DNA from: Dyella_B nitratireducens
GTDB taxonomy: Bacteria > Pseudomonadota > Gammaproteobacteria > Xanthomonadales > Rhodanobacteraceae
Direction: 5' to 3'
DNA length: 64,000 nt
Assembly (NCBI RefSeq): GCF_049532905.1
Contig: NZ_CP064032.1
Location: 2,852,001 to 2,916,000 of the forward strand
Position numbers and translations under genes: made by a program. Below are positions 1 through 7,872 of the stretch, in pieces. The first letter of the stretch is position 1; every line of letters begins with the position of its first letter. The notes below the pieces were generated by a model. It was not told the DNA's origin and ran no database searches. It was given only the letters and a program-made list of their open reading frames with translations.

Positions 1-1
1 C

Positions 2-169
2 ATGAACAATGTGCGCTGCCTGGTGGGTTACGTGACGACCGAAGCGGGTGAGCATTTGGCGTTTGCGATCATGCTCAACAATTTTGTGCGCGGCGGGGAT
101 GAGCCGAGTCCGAGCCGGAATCTCGATGCGATTGTGGAGTTATTGGCGGAGTTTCGGGGCAAGAGCTAG
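2..169 (+). CDS. dacB: PBP4-type D-Ala-D-Ala carboxypeptidase/endopeptidase, C-terminal fragment
   Basis: Only the last 55 residues lie in the window, and the true start is upstream of base 1. The open frame runs from base 2 to a TAG at 167-169. The tail reads NVRCLVGYVTTEAG, then a hydrophobic strand and MLNNF, then a helix ending in ELLAEFRGKS. This resembles the end of class C penicillin-binding proteins (PBP4/DacB), where a strand of the form AGYVTTAAG...FALMVNNF closes the transpeptidase fold. The family trims peptidoglycan peptides in the periplasm. The SXXK, SXN and KTG motifs would lie outside the window and cannot be checked. It converges on the glutathione peroxidase gene, with about 50 bases between the two stops. 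Confidence 0.6.
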   Translation: MNNVRCLVGYVTTEAGEHLAFAIMLNNFVRGGDEPSPSRNLDAIVELLAEFRGKS

Positions 170-219
170 ATCTCGCCCCAAACCAGCCCCCGCTCCATCC
201 GGGCAGAGGGGCAAAGTGC

Positions 220-696
220 TCAACGCTTCGCCAAATCCTTCTCGATTTTCTCCGGCGCATCATTCGGCGCGTAACGTTTCACCACCTCTCCCTGCGCATC
301 CACCAGGAATTTGGTGAAGTTCCACTTGATCGACTCGCTACCCAGCAAGCCCTTGGCTTCTTTCTTCAACCACTGATACAGCGGATGCGTGCCCTCGCCG
401 TTCACGTCGATCTTGGCGAACATGGGAAACGTTACATCGTAGGTGGTGGAGCAGAATTGCTTGATCTCCGCCTCGTCGCCCGGCTCCTGATGGCCGAACT
501 GGTCGCAGGGGAAGCCGAGCACGGCCACACCCTGGTCGCGGTGCTTGCGCCACAGTTCCTCCAGCCCCTTGTATTGCGGAGTAAAGCCGCACTTGGAGGC
601 CACGTTGACGATCAGCAAGGTCTTGCCGCGCCAGTCGCCCAGCGAGCGCTCGTTGCCGTCGATGTCGCGCGCGCTGAAGTCGTATACGGTGGTCAT
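220..696 (-). CDS. glutathione peroxidase family thiol peroxidase
   Basis: This 158-residue protein has the full thioredoxin-fold GPx layout and reduces hydroperoxides using glutathione or, in many bacterial members, thioredoxin. The peroxidatic residue is Cys36 in the motif NVASKCGFTPQY. GFPCDQFGHQEPG spans 61-73 with the conserved Gln66. Cys82 is a probable resolving cysteine. WNFTKF begins at Trp125. Cys replaces the Sec of animal enzymes, as is usual in bacteria. No signal peptide is visible, so it should be cytoplasmic. Length is typical (about 160). The start ATG at 696 gives MTTVYDFSARDIDG, matching family N termini. It is divergent from metN across a palindromic repeat. Confidence 0.95.
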   Translation of the reverse strand: MTTVYDFSARDIDGNERSLGDWRGKTLLIVNVASKCGFTPQYKGLEELWRKHRDQGVAVLGFPCDQFGHQEPGDEAEIKQFCSTTYDVTFPMFAKIDVNGEGTHPLYQWLKKEAKGLLGSESIKWNFTKFLVDAQGEVVKRYAPNDAPEKIEKDLAKR

Positions 697-722
697 GTCA
701 TCGCTCCGGTCATATCGATTAC

Positions 723-807
723 GTAGGTTGGGTTAGCGTAAGCGTAACCCAACAATGCCTCGCGCTTGACAAGAACTGTTGGGTTACGCTGCGCTAACCC
801 AACCTAC
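723..807. repeat. GTAG-type REP pair (inverted)
   Basis: GTAG at 723-726 is followed by a hairpin (GTTGGGTTAGCG...CGTAACCCAAC) to 753. Its inverted copy at 778-807 ends in CTAC. The 24 bases between them are unique. This is the same organisation as the other GTAG repeats in this window, though the stem sequence is a different variant. It fills the intergenic region between the peroxidase and metN. Confidence 0.85.
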
Positions 808-867
808 CCACTGCCACGGCCCAGGTGGCATAGAATGCCCGCTTTCGACCATCCACCCAGGCCCACC

Positions 868-1878
868 GTGATCCGCTTCATCGATGTCCACAAATCCTAC
901 CGTGTCGACGGCAAGGACATTCCGGCGCTGGAGCCTTTCAGTCTGGAGATTATGGACGGTGAGGTGTTCGGCATCATCGGCCATTCCGGCGCCGGCAAAT
1001 CCACGCTGATCCGCTTGATCAACTTGCTGGAGCGGCCCAGCGGCGGACGCATCCTGATCGGCGACACCGAGATCACCGCGTTGCCCGACGAAGCCCTGCG
1101 CGTTGCCAGGCAGCGCATTGGCATGATCTTCCAGCACTTCAACCTGCTTTCGTCGCAGACAGTGACGGAGAATATCGCCTTCCCGATGCGCCTGGCCGGC
1201 AACAAGGACGCCAAGACCATCAGTGCGCGAGTGGATGAGTTATTGCAACGCGTCGGCCTGACTGCGCACGCGAACAAATATCCCTCACAGTTATCCGGTG
1301 GACAGAAGCAGCGCGTCGGCATTGCGCGTGCCTTGGCCAATCATCCATCGATTCTGCTGTGCGACGAAGCGACCAGCGCGCTCGATCCGCAAACGACGGC
1401 ATCCGTGCTCGATCTGCTGGCCGAGATCAACCGCGAATTGAAATTGACCATCGTGCTGATCACACACGAGATGGACGTAGTACGTCGTGTGTGCGATCGC
1501 GTAGCTGTCTTGGATGCAGGGCGTATCGTGGAGCATGGCGCCGTCGCGGATGTATTCCTGCATCCGCAACACGCCACCACGCGCCGCTTCGTCAGCGAAG
1601 CTCTGCCGGAAGAAACAGCCGGTGAGCACGCCATCTACGAACACGTCCCTGGCCGCATCATGCGTCTTTCCTTCCGTGGCGAAGCGACCTGGTCGCCGAC
1701 GCTCGGACGCGTCACCCGCGAAACGGGCGTGGACTTCAACATCCTGGCCGGTCGCATCGACCGCATCAAGGATCTGCCCTATGGCCAACTCACCCTCGCC
1801 ATGCAGGGTGACAACGTGGATGCCGCCCTGCGCGCGCTACGCGAAGCAGGCATCCATGTGGAGGAACTTGCCCGATGA
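868..1878 (+). CDS. metN: methionine ABC transporter ATP-binding protein
   Basis: ATPase subunit of the MetNIQ importer for L/D-methionine at the inner membrane. From the GTG at 868 the protein is 336 residues and begins (M)IRFIDVHKSYRV, as MetN proteins do. Walker A GHSGAGKST is at 38-46, the Q-loop in IFQHFNLL near 87-94, the signature LSGGQKQ at 142-148 and Walker B ILLCDEATS at 162-170. A C-terminal NIL (methionine-sensing) domain covers roughly 265-336. An in-frame ATG at 835 would add 11 residues and cannot be excluded. The 4-base ATGA overlap with metI indicates an operon. No clear MetJ box or SAM/SAH riboswitch was recognised upstream. Confidence 0.95.
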   Translation: MIRFIDVHKSYRVDGKDIPALEPFSLEIMDGEVFGIIGHSGAGKSTLIRLINLLERPSGGRILIGDTEITALPDEALRVARQRIGMIFQHFNLLSSQTVTENIAFPMRLAGNKDAKTISARVDELLQRVGLTAHANKYPSQLSGGQKQRVGIARALANHPSILLCDEATSALDPQTTASVLDLLAEINRELKLTIVLITHEMDVVRRVCDRVAVLDAGRIVEHGAVADVFLHPQHATTRRFVSEALPEETAGEHAIYEHVPGRIMRLSFRGEATWSPTLGRVTRETGVDFNILAGRIDRIKDLPYGQLTLAMQGDNVDAALRALREAGIHVEELAR

Positions 1879-2567
1879 TCACCAGCCAACTTCCCCTGCT
1901 GCACACGTTGTTTCCCAATATCGATGACTGGGGTGAGATGGGCCAGGCGTGTATCGACACGCTGCTGATGCTGGGCGGCTCGCTGGTGCTCACCGTGATT
2001 ATCGGCCTGCCATTGGGCGTGTTGCTGTTCCTCACCGGCAAAGGACAGCTTCACGCCATGCCCAAGCTCTATGGCGTGCTCGCGCTGGTAGTGAACGTGC
2101 TGCGTTCGGTGCCTTTCATCATTTTGATGATCGTGCTGATGCCGCTCACTTACGTACTGGTGGGCACCAAGCTCGGCATTCGTGGCGCGATTCCGCCGCT
2201 GGTGATCGGCGCAGCGCCCTTCTTCGCACGCCTGGTGGAAACATCGTTGCGCGAAGTCGAGCAAGGCGTGATCGAAGCCTCGCAAGCGATGGGGGCGACC
2301 ACCTGGCAGATCGTGCGCCATGTGCTGCTACCGGAGGCACGTGCCAGCCTGTGGGCAGGTGTGACGGTGACTGCCGTCGCGCTGGTCGGTTACACCGCCA
2401 TGGGCGGCGCGATCGGCTCCGGTGGCCTGGGCGACTTGGCTTATCGCTACGGCTATCTCAGCTACAAGTCCGATTACATGGTGGTGACGGTGTTGCTGCT
2501 GATCGTACTGGTTCAAATACTACAGATGTTGGGCGATCGCATCGTAGCGCACTATAGCCGGCGGTAA
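1875..2567 (+). CDS. metI: methionine ABC transporter permease
   Basis: Inner-membrane permease of the MetNIQ importer, 230 residues, close to the usual 217-230. Hydrophobic segments lie near 28-52, 65-100 and 165-215. The cytoplasmic EAA loop, which docks on the ATPase, is visible as EASQAMGATTWQIVRHVLLPEA around 135-156. The glycine-rich stretch YTAMGGAIGSGGLGDLAYRYGY that follows is characteristic of MetI. Its ATG overlaps the TGA of metN, so the two are translationally coupled. metQ follows after 65 bases. Confidence 0.96.
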   Translation: MITSQLPLLHTLFPNIDDWGEMGQACIDTLLMLGGSLVLTVIIGLPLGVLLFLTGKGQLHAMPKLYGVLALVVNVLRSVPFIILMIVLMPLTYVLVGTKLGIRGAIPPLVIGAAPFFARLVETSLREVEQGVIEASQAMGATTWQIVRHVLLPEARASLWAGVTVTAVALVGYTAMGGAIGSGGLGDLAYRYGYLSYKSDYMVVTVLLLIVLVQILQMLGDRIVAHYSRR

Positions 2568-2632
2568 TTCCGCACTTTTTTGCATCCATCCGTATGGACG
2601 GCTATTCTGGCGCATCGCACAAGGATAGCCCC

Positions 2633-3430
2633 ATGAAAAAACTCCTTTTCCTGGCTGCCGCCGCCCTGCTGGTTGCCGGTTGCTCATCTTCAGGCTCCGG
2701 CGGTTCCGACGGCCAAACGCTGACCGTGGCCGCCACCGCCGTGCCGCATGCGGAAATCCTCAAAGAAGTGAAACCCATTCTGGCGAAGGAAGGCGTGAAC
2801 CTGGATATCAAGGTGTTTGCCGACTACGTGCAGCCCAATCTGCAAGTGGCGGAAAAAAGCATCGATGTAAACTATTTCCAGACCAAGCCCTACCTGGACG
2901 CCTTCAATCGCGAGCGCGGCACCAACCTGGTGATCATCACCGGCGTGCACATCGAACCGTTCGGCGCGTACTCGCACAAGCTCAAGTCGATCGACCAGTT
3001 GCCCGACGGCGCCACCGTGGCGATTCCGAACGACCCCAGCAACAACAGCCGTGCGTTGCTGCTGCTCGCCAAACACGGCCTGATCACGCTGAAAGATCCG
3101 AACAACGAGCTGGCCACCACCAAGGACATCACAGCCAACCCGAAGAACCTGAAGTTCAAGGAATTGGAAGCCGCGATGCTGCCGCGCACGCTGGACGAGG
3201 TGGACCTGGCGCTGATCAACACCAACTATGCGCTGGCTGCCGGCCTGAACCCGACCAAGGATGCGCTGCTGATCGAGGACAAGAATTCACCCTATGTGAA
3301 TTACCTGGTTGGACGCCCCGACAACAAGGACGATCCGCGCGTGCAGAAGCTGGCGCAGGCGTTGACCAGTCCGGAAGTGAAGGCGTTTATCGAGCAGAAG
3401 TATCACGGCGCAGTATTGCCGGCGTTCTGA
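2633..3430 (+). CDS. metQ: methionine-binding lipoprotein
   Basis: Substrate-binding protein of the MetNIQ importer, 265 residues. The start at 2633 gives a clean lipoprotein signal (MKKLLFLAAAALLVAGC) with lipobox VAGC and a lipidated Cys17. An upstream in-frame ATG at 2594 would spoil this signal. An NlpA/MetQ domain follows: the strand TLTVAATAVPHAEIL, DYVQPNLQVAEKSIDVNYFQTKPYL, and later PNDPSNNSRALLLL and LINTNYALAAGL, all family hallmarks. It is probably anchored to the periplasmic face of the inner membrane. It sits last in metNIQ and ends before a strong hairpin at 3459-3494 shared with convergent pncB. Confidence 0.95.
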   Translation: MKKLLFLAAAALLVAGCSSSGSGGSDGQTLTVAATAVPHAEILKEVKPILAKEGVNLDIKVFADYVQPNLQVAEKSIDVNYFQTKPYLDAFNRERGTNLVIITGVHIEPFGAYSHKLKSIDQLPDGATVAIPNDPSNNSRALLLLAKHGLITLKDPNNELATTKDITANPKNLKFKELEAAMLPRTLDEVDLALINTNYALAAGLNPTKDALLIEDKNSPYVNYLVGRPDNKDDPRVQKLAQALTSPEVKAFIEQKYHGAVLPAF

Positions 3431-3458
3431 AGATCCGCACTTTCTTTGCAAAATCACA

Positions 3459-3494
3459 TGGCCGCCATTCCCGCTTGGGCGGCAATGGCGGCCA
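3459..3494. terminator. hairpin between convergent metQ and pncB
   Basis: An 11-bp perfect stem, TGGCCGCCATT (3459-3469) with AATGGCGGCCA (3484-3494), encloses a 14-base loop. On the plus strand CAGGTTTTAG follows; there is no long T run. It lies between two convergent stop codons, so a bidirectional terminator role is likely. It also resembles the CATTCCCGC repeats elsewhere in the window. Confidence 0.6.
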
Positions 3495-3505
3495 CAGGTT
3501 TTAGA

Positions 3506-4705
3506 TCAAGCAGCAGATTCCGCCTCGACCAGTACCGGAATATCAAACACCTGCCGCAGATAAGCGATGTACGCCTCGTCATCGCACATATTCTTGCCCG
3601 GCGAATCGCTGAGTTTCGCCACCGGCTGCCCGTTGCAGCGAACCATCTTGATCACGATGTTGAGCGGCGTGGGCCCCACATCGTTGGTGAGGTTCGTACC
3701 TACGCCAAATGCAAGCTGGCAGCGCCCATGGAAATGCTTGAACAGCTCCATCACCTTGGGAATGCTCAAGCTGTCACTGAACACCAGGATCTTGCTGCGC
3801 GGATCGACACGATTGGCCTGATAGTGCGCCAGCACGCGCTCGCCCCAGGCGAAGGGATCGCCCGAATCGTGGCGGGTGCCGTCGAACAGCTTGCAAAAAT
3901 ACATATCGAAATCGCGCAGGAAGGCGGTGAGCCCGTAGACGTCCGATAGTGCGATACCGAGGTCGCCGCGGTATTCCTTGGCCCAGGCTTCCAGTGCGGC
4001 CACCTGCGAATCGCGCAAGCGCGGACCCAGCGCCTGGTGCGCCTGCAGGTACTCATGAGCCAGCGTACCGAGGGGGCGCAGGCCGAGCTGGCGAGCCAGC
4101 CACACATTGCTGGTGCCGGCCAGTTGCGAACCCAGTCCGTCGTGCAGCGTTTCCGCCACTTCCCGATGCCACTCCCGCGAGAAGCGCCGACGCGTGCCGT
4201 AGTCGGCGATGCGGCACTCTTGGTACCCTGGGGTATCACGCAACAGCGCGATCTTTTCTTTCAGGCGATGACGCCCTTCCGCCAGGTCAAGGCTAGGTTG
4301 CGTGTTGCGGAAATACACTTCGTTAACGATTGCCAGCAACGGCACTTCAAAAAGAATCGTATGCAGCCACGGACCGCAAATGTGGATCTCGATCTCACCG
4401 TTGTTCAACGGTGACGGCGTGATCTCCACGTACTTCGCATTGAGCTGGAACAGGCCAAGGAAGTCGATGAAATCACTCTTGATGAAGCGCCAGCTACGCA
4501 GGTAGTCAAGCTCTTGCTCGGTAAAGCGCAAGCTGCATAGCGCATGCAGTTCCTCGCGGATCTCATCGATGTACGGCACCAGGTTGACGCCCGGATTGCG
4601 GCACTTGAAGCGGTACTCCACCTGCGCAGCAGGATACTGATGCAGCACCACCTGCATCATGGAAAATTTATAAAGATCGGTATCGAGCAGGGAGCTGACG
4701 ATCAT
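3506..4705 (-). CDS. pncB: nicotinate phosphoribosyltransferase
   Basis: Catalyses the ATP-assisted conversion of nicotinate plus PRPP to nicotinate mononucleotide, the entry step of the Preiss-Handler NAD salvage pathway, in the cytoplasm. With the ATG at 4705 it is 399 residues, the family norm, and starts MIVSSLLDTDLYKFSMMQ, with the family motif DTDLYK at 8-13. The motif AHEYLQAHQA contains His217, aligning with the phosphorylated His of the Salmonella enzyme. GTRHDSGDPFAWGE and the PRPP-site region VFSDSLS are present. The frame stays open to 4990, but that extension covers a terminator and shows no homology pattern. A promoter-like TTCACG-16-GATAAT lies just upstream of the start. Confidence 0.95.
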   Translation of the reverse strand: MIVSSLLDTDLYKFSMMQVVLHQYPAAQVEYRFKCRNPGVNLVPYIDEIREELHALCSLRFTEQELDYLRSWRFIKSDFIDFLGLFQLNAKYVEITPSPLNNGEIEIHICGPWLHTILFEVPLLAIVNEVYFRNTQPSLDLAEGRHRLKEKIALLRDTPGYQECRIADYGTRRRFSREWHREVAETLHDGLGSQLAGTSNVWLARQLGLRPLGTLAHEYLQAHQALGPRLRDSQVAALEAWAKEYRGDLGIALSDVYGLTAFLRDFDMYFCKLFDGTRHDSGDPFAWGERVLAHYQANRVDPRSKILVFSDSLSIPKVMELFKHFHGRCQLAFGVGTNLTNDVGPTPLNIVIKMVRCNGQPVAKLSDSPGKNMCDDEAYIAYLRQVFDIPVLVEAESAA

Positions 4706-4826
4706 GGAACAGCCATGTCGGGGGAAGAGAAGCAGCACGCGCGTCGCGCGGCATCCACTCATTATCCTGCCGAAGCCCTTGCCGTGAATAGTCGGCGTAG
4801 AGGCCAGTGCGATGACAGAAAAGATA

Positions 4827-4862
4827 AAACCCCGGCAGCCAGGGGAATAACGGCCGGGGTTT
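4827..4862 (-). terminator. intrinsic terminator upstream of pncB
   Basis: Read on the minus strand, a 10-bp stem AAACCCCGGC/GCCGGGGTTT closes a 16-base loop and is followed at once by TTTTATCTTTT. It is oriented toward pncB but lies 122 bases before its start. It therefore ends some upstream transcript or acts as an attenuator. Confidence 0.75.
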
Positions 4863-4960
4863 GTTAGGTCGCGTTCCGGGGGGAGGGTAAACTTGGAACC
4901 GACCCCTGGATGCTGCGATGGACTGCTGCATCCTCTTGTCGCCTCACGGCGATTCGTAGA
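4827..4960 (-). ncRNA. candidate structured RNA (sRNA or pncB leader)
   Basis: Read on the minus strand, four hairpins follow one another. The first is TCGCC-GTGA-GGCGA with a GNRA-type loop (4939-4952). The second is GGATGC...GCATCC (4908-4933). The third is GGTCGGTTCC...GGAACGCGACC (4867-4905). The fourth is the terminator at 4827-4862. The heptamer CCAGGGG (4903-4909) is complementary to CCCCTGG in the terminator loop (4839-4845), so a pseudoknot or antiterminator pairing is possible. I do not recognise a known riboswitch or sRNA family. The 5' end is unknown. The rest of the 4961-5106 gap shows no gene and should hold the divergent promoter of the cytochrome gene. Confidence 0.4.
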
Positions 4961-5106
4961 CTTAGTGTGTCCAGTGTGGATGAAGTTCAAGGCCCCAATC
5001 GGATCGGTTCAGCTTTCCGATAATTAACCGGCAGCCTGTCGATGGTTTCATCTGCACCGTTTCCCAAGTGCTTGTCACTAAATACTTATCCGCAAAAGGC
5101 CAAAGC

Positions 5107-5925
5107 ATGAGCATGCTGTATCGCTGTCTTGCCCTGTTGATGCTGTGCTACGCCCTGCCGCTGCACGCGGCCGAACTGCACATTGATGTAAGCCCCAACG
5201 CCCATGTTTGGACGACTGAGCAATTATTGCGCAGCGCCGATGCACAGAGCGTGACGATTCAAGATGATGTCGCGTTCCATCGCACGATGACCTATCGCGC
5301 CGTGCCACTGCGCGCTTTGCTACCGAAGCTTGCGCGCGGCGATCGTTTAAAATTCGTTGCGAACGATGGCTTCTCGGTCGACATTGCAGCGGATGCCCTG
5401 CTCAACCGATCGGACGCACAGGCGTGGCTGGCCGTGGAGGACCCTCAGCACCCATGGCCGCCGTTGCCGGGCAACAAGGGCGACGCAGGGCCCTTCTACG
5501 TGGTGTGGACCAAACCTGCCGCCGCCGGGATCAGTAGCGAACAATGGCCGTACCAGCTGGCGCGCATCCAACGCGTGGAAGACACAGCCACACGCTTCCC
5601 AGCCACAGTGCCCGCAGCTTCCGTGCCCACCGATAGCCCTGTGCGGCGAGGCTACACCGTGTTCCAGCGCACCTGCTTTGCCTGCCACACGCTCAATGGC
5701 CAGGGCGATGCGCGCATGGGGCCGGATCTCAATATTCCGCACAGCCCGACCGAATACTTGAGCACGGACATGCTGCGCGCATTCATCCGCAATCCGCAGT
5801 CGCTGCGGCGCTGGCCGGAAGGCAGGATGACCGGCTTTCCCACACAGCAATCGCTATCGGATGCGGATTTGGATGCGGTGATCAGCTACTTGAAGTACAT
5901 GGCGCAACACAAGGCGGAGAAGTAG
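5107..5925 (+). CDS. exported cytochrome c with N-terminal molybdopterin-oxidoreductase-like domain
   Basis: 272 residues. The start at 5107 gives a Sec signal peptide (MLYRCLALLMLCYALPLHAAE), so the product is periplasmic. Residues about 25-165 (strands with VTIQDDVAFHRTMTYRAVPLRALL and GFSVDIAADALL) look like the small beta domain found in sulfite-oxidase-like and related periplasmic proteins. This assignment is tentative. The C-terminal part is a class I cytochrome c with one haem site CFACH at 190-194, GPDLNIP downstream, and GRMTGFP as the likely axial Met region. It probably carries electrons for a periplasmic oxidoreductase. No partner enzyme lies next to it. The DUF72 gene follows after 19 bases and may be cotranscribed. 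Confidence 0.8.
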   Translation: MSMLYRCLALLMLCYALPLHAAELHIDVSPNAHVWTTEQLLRSADAQSVTIQDDVAFHRTMTYRAVPLRALLPKLARGDRLKFVANDGFSVDIAADALLNRSDAQAWLAVEDPQHPWPPLPGNKGDAGPFYVVWTKPAAAGISSEQWPYQLARIQRVEDTATRFPATVPAASVPTDSPVRRGYTVFQRTCFACHTLNGQGDARMGPDLNIPHSPTEYLSTDMLRAFIRNPQSLRRWPEGRMTGFPTQQSLSDADLDAVISYLKYMAQHKAEK

Positions 5926-5944
5926 CCCGCGGAGTATTTGAATC

Positions 5945-6775
5945 ATGGAACTGTTCGACCAACCTCCCCAGCCGGTGAACGGCATTCGCGTCGGCGTCGG
6001 CGGCTGGACCTTTGCGCCGTGGCGCGACAACTTCTATCCCAAAGGCCTGGTGCAGCGGCGTGAGCTGGAGTACGCCAGCCGCAAGCTCACGGCGATCGAA
6101 ATCAATGGCACCTACTACGGCACGCAGAAGCCCGCGACGTATGCCAAGTGGGCCGCGGAAACGCCGGATGGTTTCGTCTTCTCGGCCAAAGCACCGATGC
6201 GCATCATGCAGTCGCGCAATCTGGGAAAAACCGGGCCGCAGATTGAGGACTTCCTGGGCGGCATCGCCTCGCTGGGCGATCGGCTCGGCCCGATCGTTTG
6301 GCAGTTCGACGCCGGCCAGCGTTTACAGCGCGATAGCTTCGCCGAATTCCTCGACTTGTTGCCGAAGCAGGTCGAAGCACATGCGCTGCGTCACGTGCTG
6401 GACGTACGCGACCGGGAATTCGTCAATGCCGATTACCTCGCACTGGTGCGCAAGCACGGTATGGCGACGGTGTTCACTGATTCGCCCGACTATCCATCCT
6501 TTGCCGATGTGACGGCGGATTTCGTCTACGCACGGCTTATGCGTTCACGTAACCATGTGGCGACGGGCTACGGCAGCGAGGAACTCGATGATTGGGCGAA
6601 ACGTGCGCATATGTGGGCGGATGGAGAACAACCGGCGGAGCTCCCTTACCTCGGCACAGAACGTGCACCAAAACGCAAGCGCGATGTCTTTGTTTTCTTC
6701 ATCAGCGCCGCGAAGGAGCGCAACCCGGATGCAGCTATGGCGCTGATCGAACGACTGCAGGCGACGTCATGCTAA
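5945..6775 (+). CDS. DUF72 (YecE) family protein
   Basis: 276 residues, typical for the DUF72 TIM-barrel family whose biochemical role is not established. Recognisable features are the N-terminal IRVGVGGWTFAPWRDNFYP, the segment EINGTYYGTQKPATYAKWAAETPDGFVFSAKAP and the C-terminal DVFVFFISAAKERNPDAAM. The family often has a FNN near the end; here the equivalent reads FFIS. No signal peptide, so cytoplasmic. Its stop codon (6773-6775) overlaps the stop of the convergent peptidase gene by two bases, a very tight convergent junction. Confidence 0.9.
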   Translation: MELFDQPPQPVNGIRVGVGGWTFAPWRDNFYPKGLVQRRELEYASRKLTAIEINGTYYGTQKPATYAKWAAETPDGFVFSAKAPMRIMQSRNLGKTGPQIEDFLGGIASLGDRLGPIVWQFDAGQRLQRDSFAEFLDLLPKQVEAHALRHVLDVRDREFVNADYLALVRKHGMATVFTDSPDYPSFADVTADFVYARLMRSRNHVATGYGSEELDDWAKRAHMWADGEQPAELPYLGTERAPKRKRDVFVFFISAAKERNPDAAMALIERLQATSC

Positions 6776-7845
6776 TTTTTGCTGGTGTCCGACAAGGCTC
6801 GCAACGTCTTCTCGCGCTCAGCATCAGATTCTTTTGCGAGTTCACGGACGCGCTTGAAGAACGGTGGCCATTGTTCGCCAACCTGCTTGAACAGTACTGC
6901 AAACGCCGGCTTCCACTGATCGTACAAACCAAACGGCAGCAAGGTGGCGTTATTGATCGGCTTCGCCACCCACTTATCGTAGCGGTGATCGTTCGGCCAG
7001 TTTTTATCGCGCCATGCTGCGTAACGTGCACGGAAGGATTCAATCTCCCGCTGCTTGTTTTCCGCCATGGCCTGTTCGTCCACGCCGCTCGCATAGAGTT
7101 TTTTCAGGCGATCACGCAGATCCAGCACCAGCCCGGTGAACGCATCATCCATCACCTGGCCATGGTCGTCGCCAACGGGCTCACCGCGCGCGCGGTGCCA
7201 CTCACGCAGGCCCTCATCTTCCACGAACATGGCGTAGCTTTCGTTGAAAGCCGTATCGCCTTTCAGGTAAATCTTCTGATGCGCCAGTTCGTGAAAAATC
7301 GTGCCGACCAGTTCGTCGTCATCCCAGCGCATCATGCTGCTGAGGATGGGATCGGAAAACCACCCCAGTGTCGAATAGGCCGATACACCACCGATATAGA
7401 CATCGTCGCCTTTCGCACGCAAACGCTCGGCGCTCGCCCGCGCCTTCTGCTCGTCAAACCAGCCGCGATAAGCCACGCAGCCGGCGATGGGAAAACACTG
7501 CGGCACTGCCTCCACTGAAAAGCGTGGCGTCGCGAAGACATTCCAAACCACGTACGGGCGATGCAATGGCACGTAATAGGTGTAGCTGCGATTGCGTGGC
7601 AGATCGAGCTGGTCAGAGGCGAATTGCCGTGCCTGCTGGGAAAGTTTCAGCCGTGCCGCCAGTTTGGGGTCGGTGGCAGGATCGGCAATCACCTTGCTTA
7701 CGGAGCGACGCTTGAGCAACAAGGCGCTCTCGCCATGCGTGACGTGCGCGTAGTAGCGAAGATCAGCACAAGCACCCAATGCGGCGACCACCATGATGCA
7801 AAGGAACCATTGCGTGGCGGATAAAAAAATGCGGGGACGAATCAT
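6772..7845 (-). CDS. zinc-dependent aminopeptidase-like lipoprotein (COG4324 type)
   Basis: 357 residues. The N terminus is a lipoprotein signal with lipobox ALGAC and Cys26. The metal motif HELAH is at 185-189, and NESYAMFVEDEG supplies the probable third ligand Glu202. This matches the predicted aminopeptidase family COG4324, whose substrate is unknown. The mature protein is probably anchored in an envelope membrane. The start ATG at 7845 lies inside an intrinsic-terminator-like hairpin (7828-7854), so the first codons (ATT CGT CCC CGC ATT TTT TTA) double as its 3' arm and T run. The next in-frame Met would remove most of the signal peptide. The upstream Gly/Tyr-rich gene is on the same strand. 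Confidence 0.85.
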   Translation of the reverse strand: MIRPRIFLSATQWFLCIMVVAALGACADLRYYAHVTHGESALLLKRRSVSKVIADPATDPKLAARLKLSQQARQFASDQLDLPRNRSYTYYVPLHRPYVVWNVFATPRFSVEAVPQCFPIAGCVAYRGWFDEQKARASAERLRAKGDDVYIGGVSAYSTLGWFSDPILSSMMRWDDDELVGTIFHELAHQKIYLKGDTAFNESYAMFVEDEGLREWHRARGEPVGDDHGQVMDDAFTGLVLDLRDRLKKLYASGVDEQAMAENKQREIESFRARYAAWRDKNWPNDHRYDKWVAKPINNATLLPFGLYDQWKPAFAVLFKQVGEQWPPFFKRVRELAKESDAEREKTLRALSDTSKN

Positions 7846-7854
7846 CCCCGCATT
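7828..7854 (-). terminator. intrinsic terminator overlapping a start codon
   Basis: On the minus strand, AATGCGGGGA and TCCCCGCATT form a 10-bp perfect stem with a 7-base loop, followed by a T run (TTTTTTA). It sits 18 bases after the stop of the Gly/Tyr-rich gene, as a terminator should. The ATG of the peptidase gene falls in the loop. Confidence 0.75.
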
Positions 7855-7872
7855 CTGACAAAAGATGAGAGC

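Noticed and set aside
697..867. SAM/SAH riboswitch or MetJ box before metN
   Set aside because: Only the GTAG repeat pair is visible; no riboswitch core or AGACGTCT-like tandem boxes were found.
4706..4990. N-terminal extension of pncB to 494 residues
   Set aside because: The extension runs through a strong terminator and shows no family similarity; the ATG at 4705 gives the standard 399-residue enzyme.
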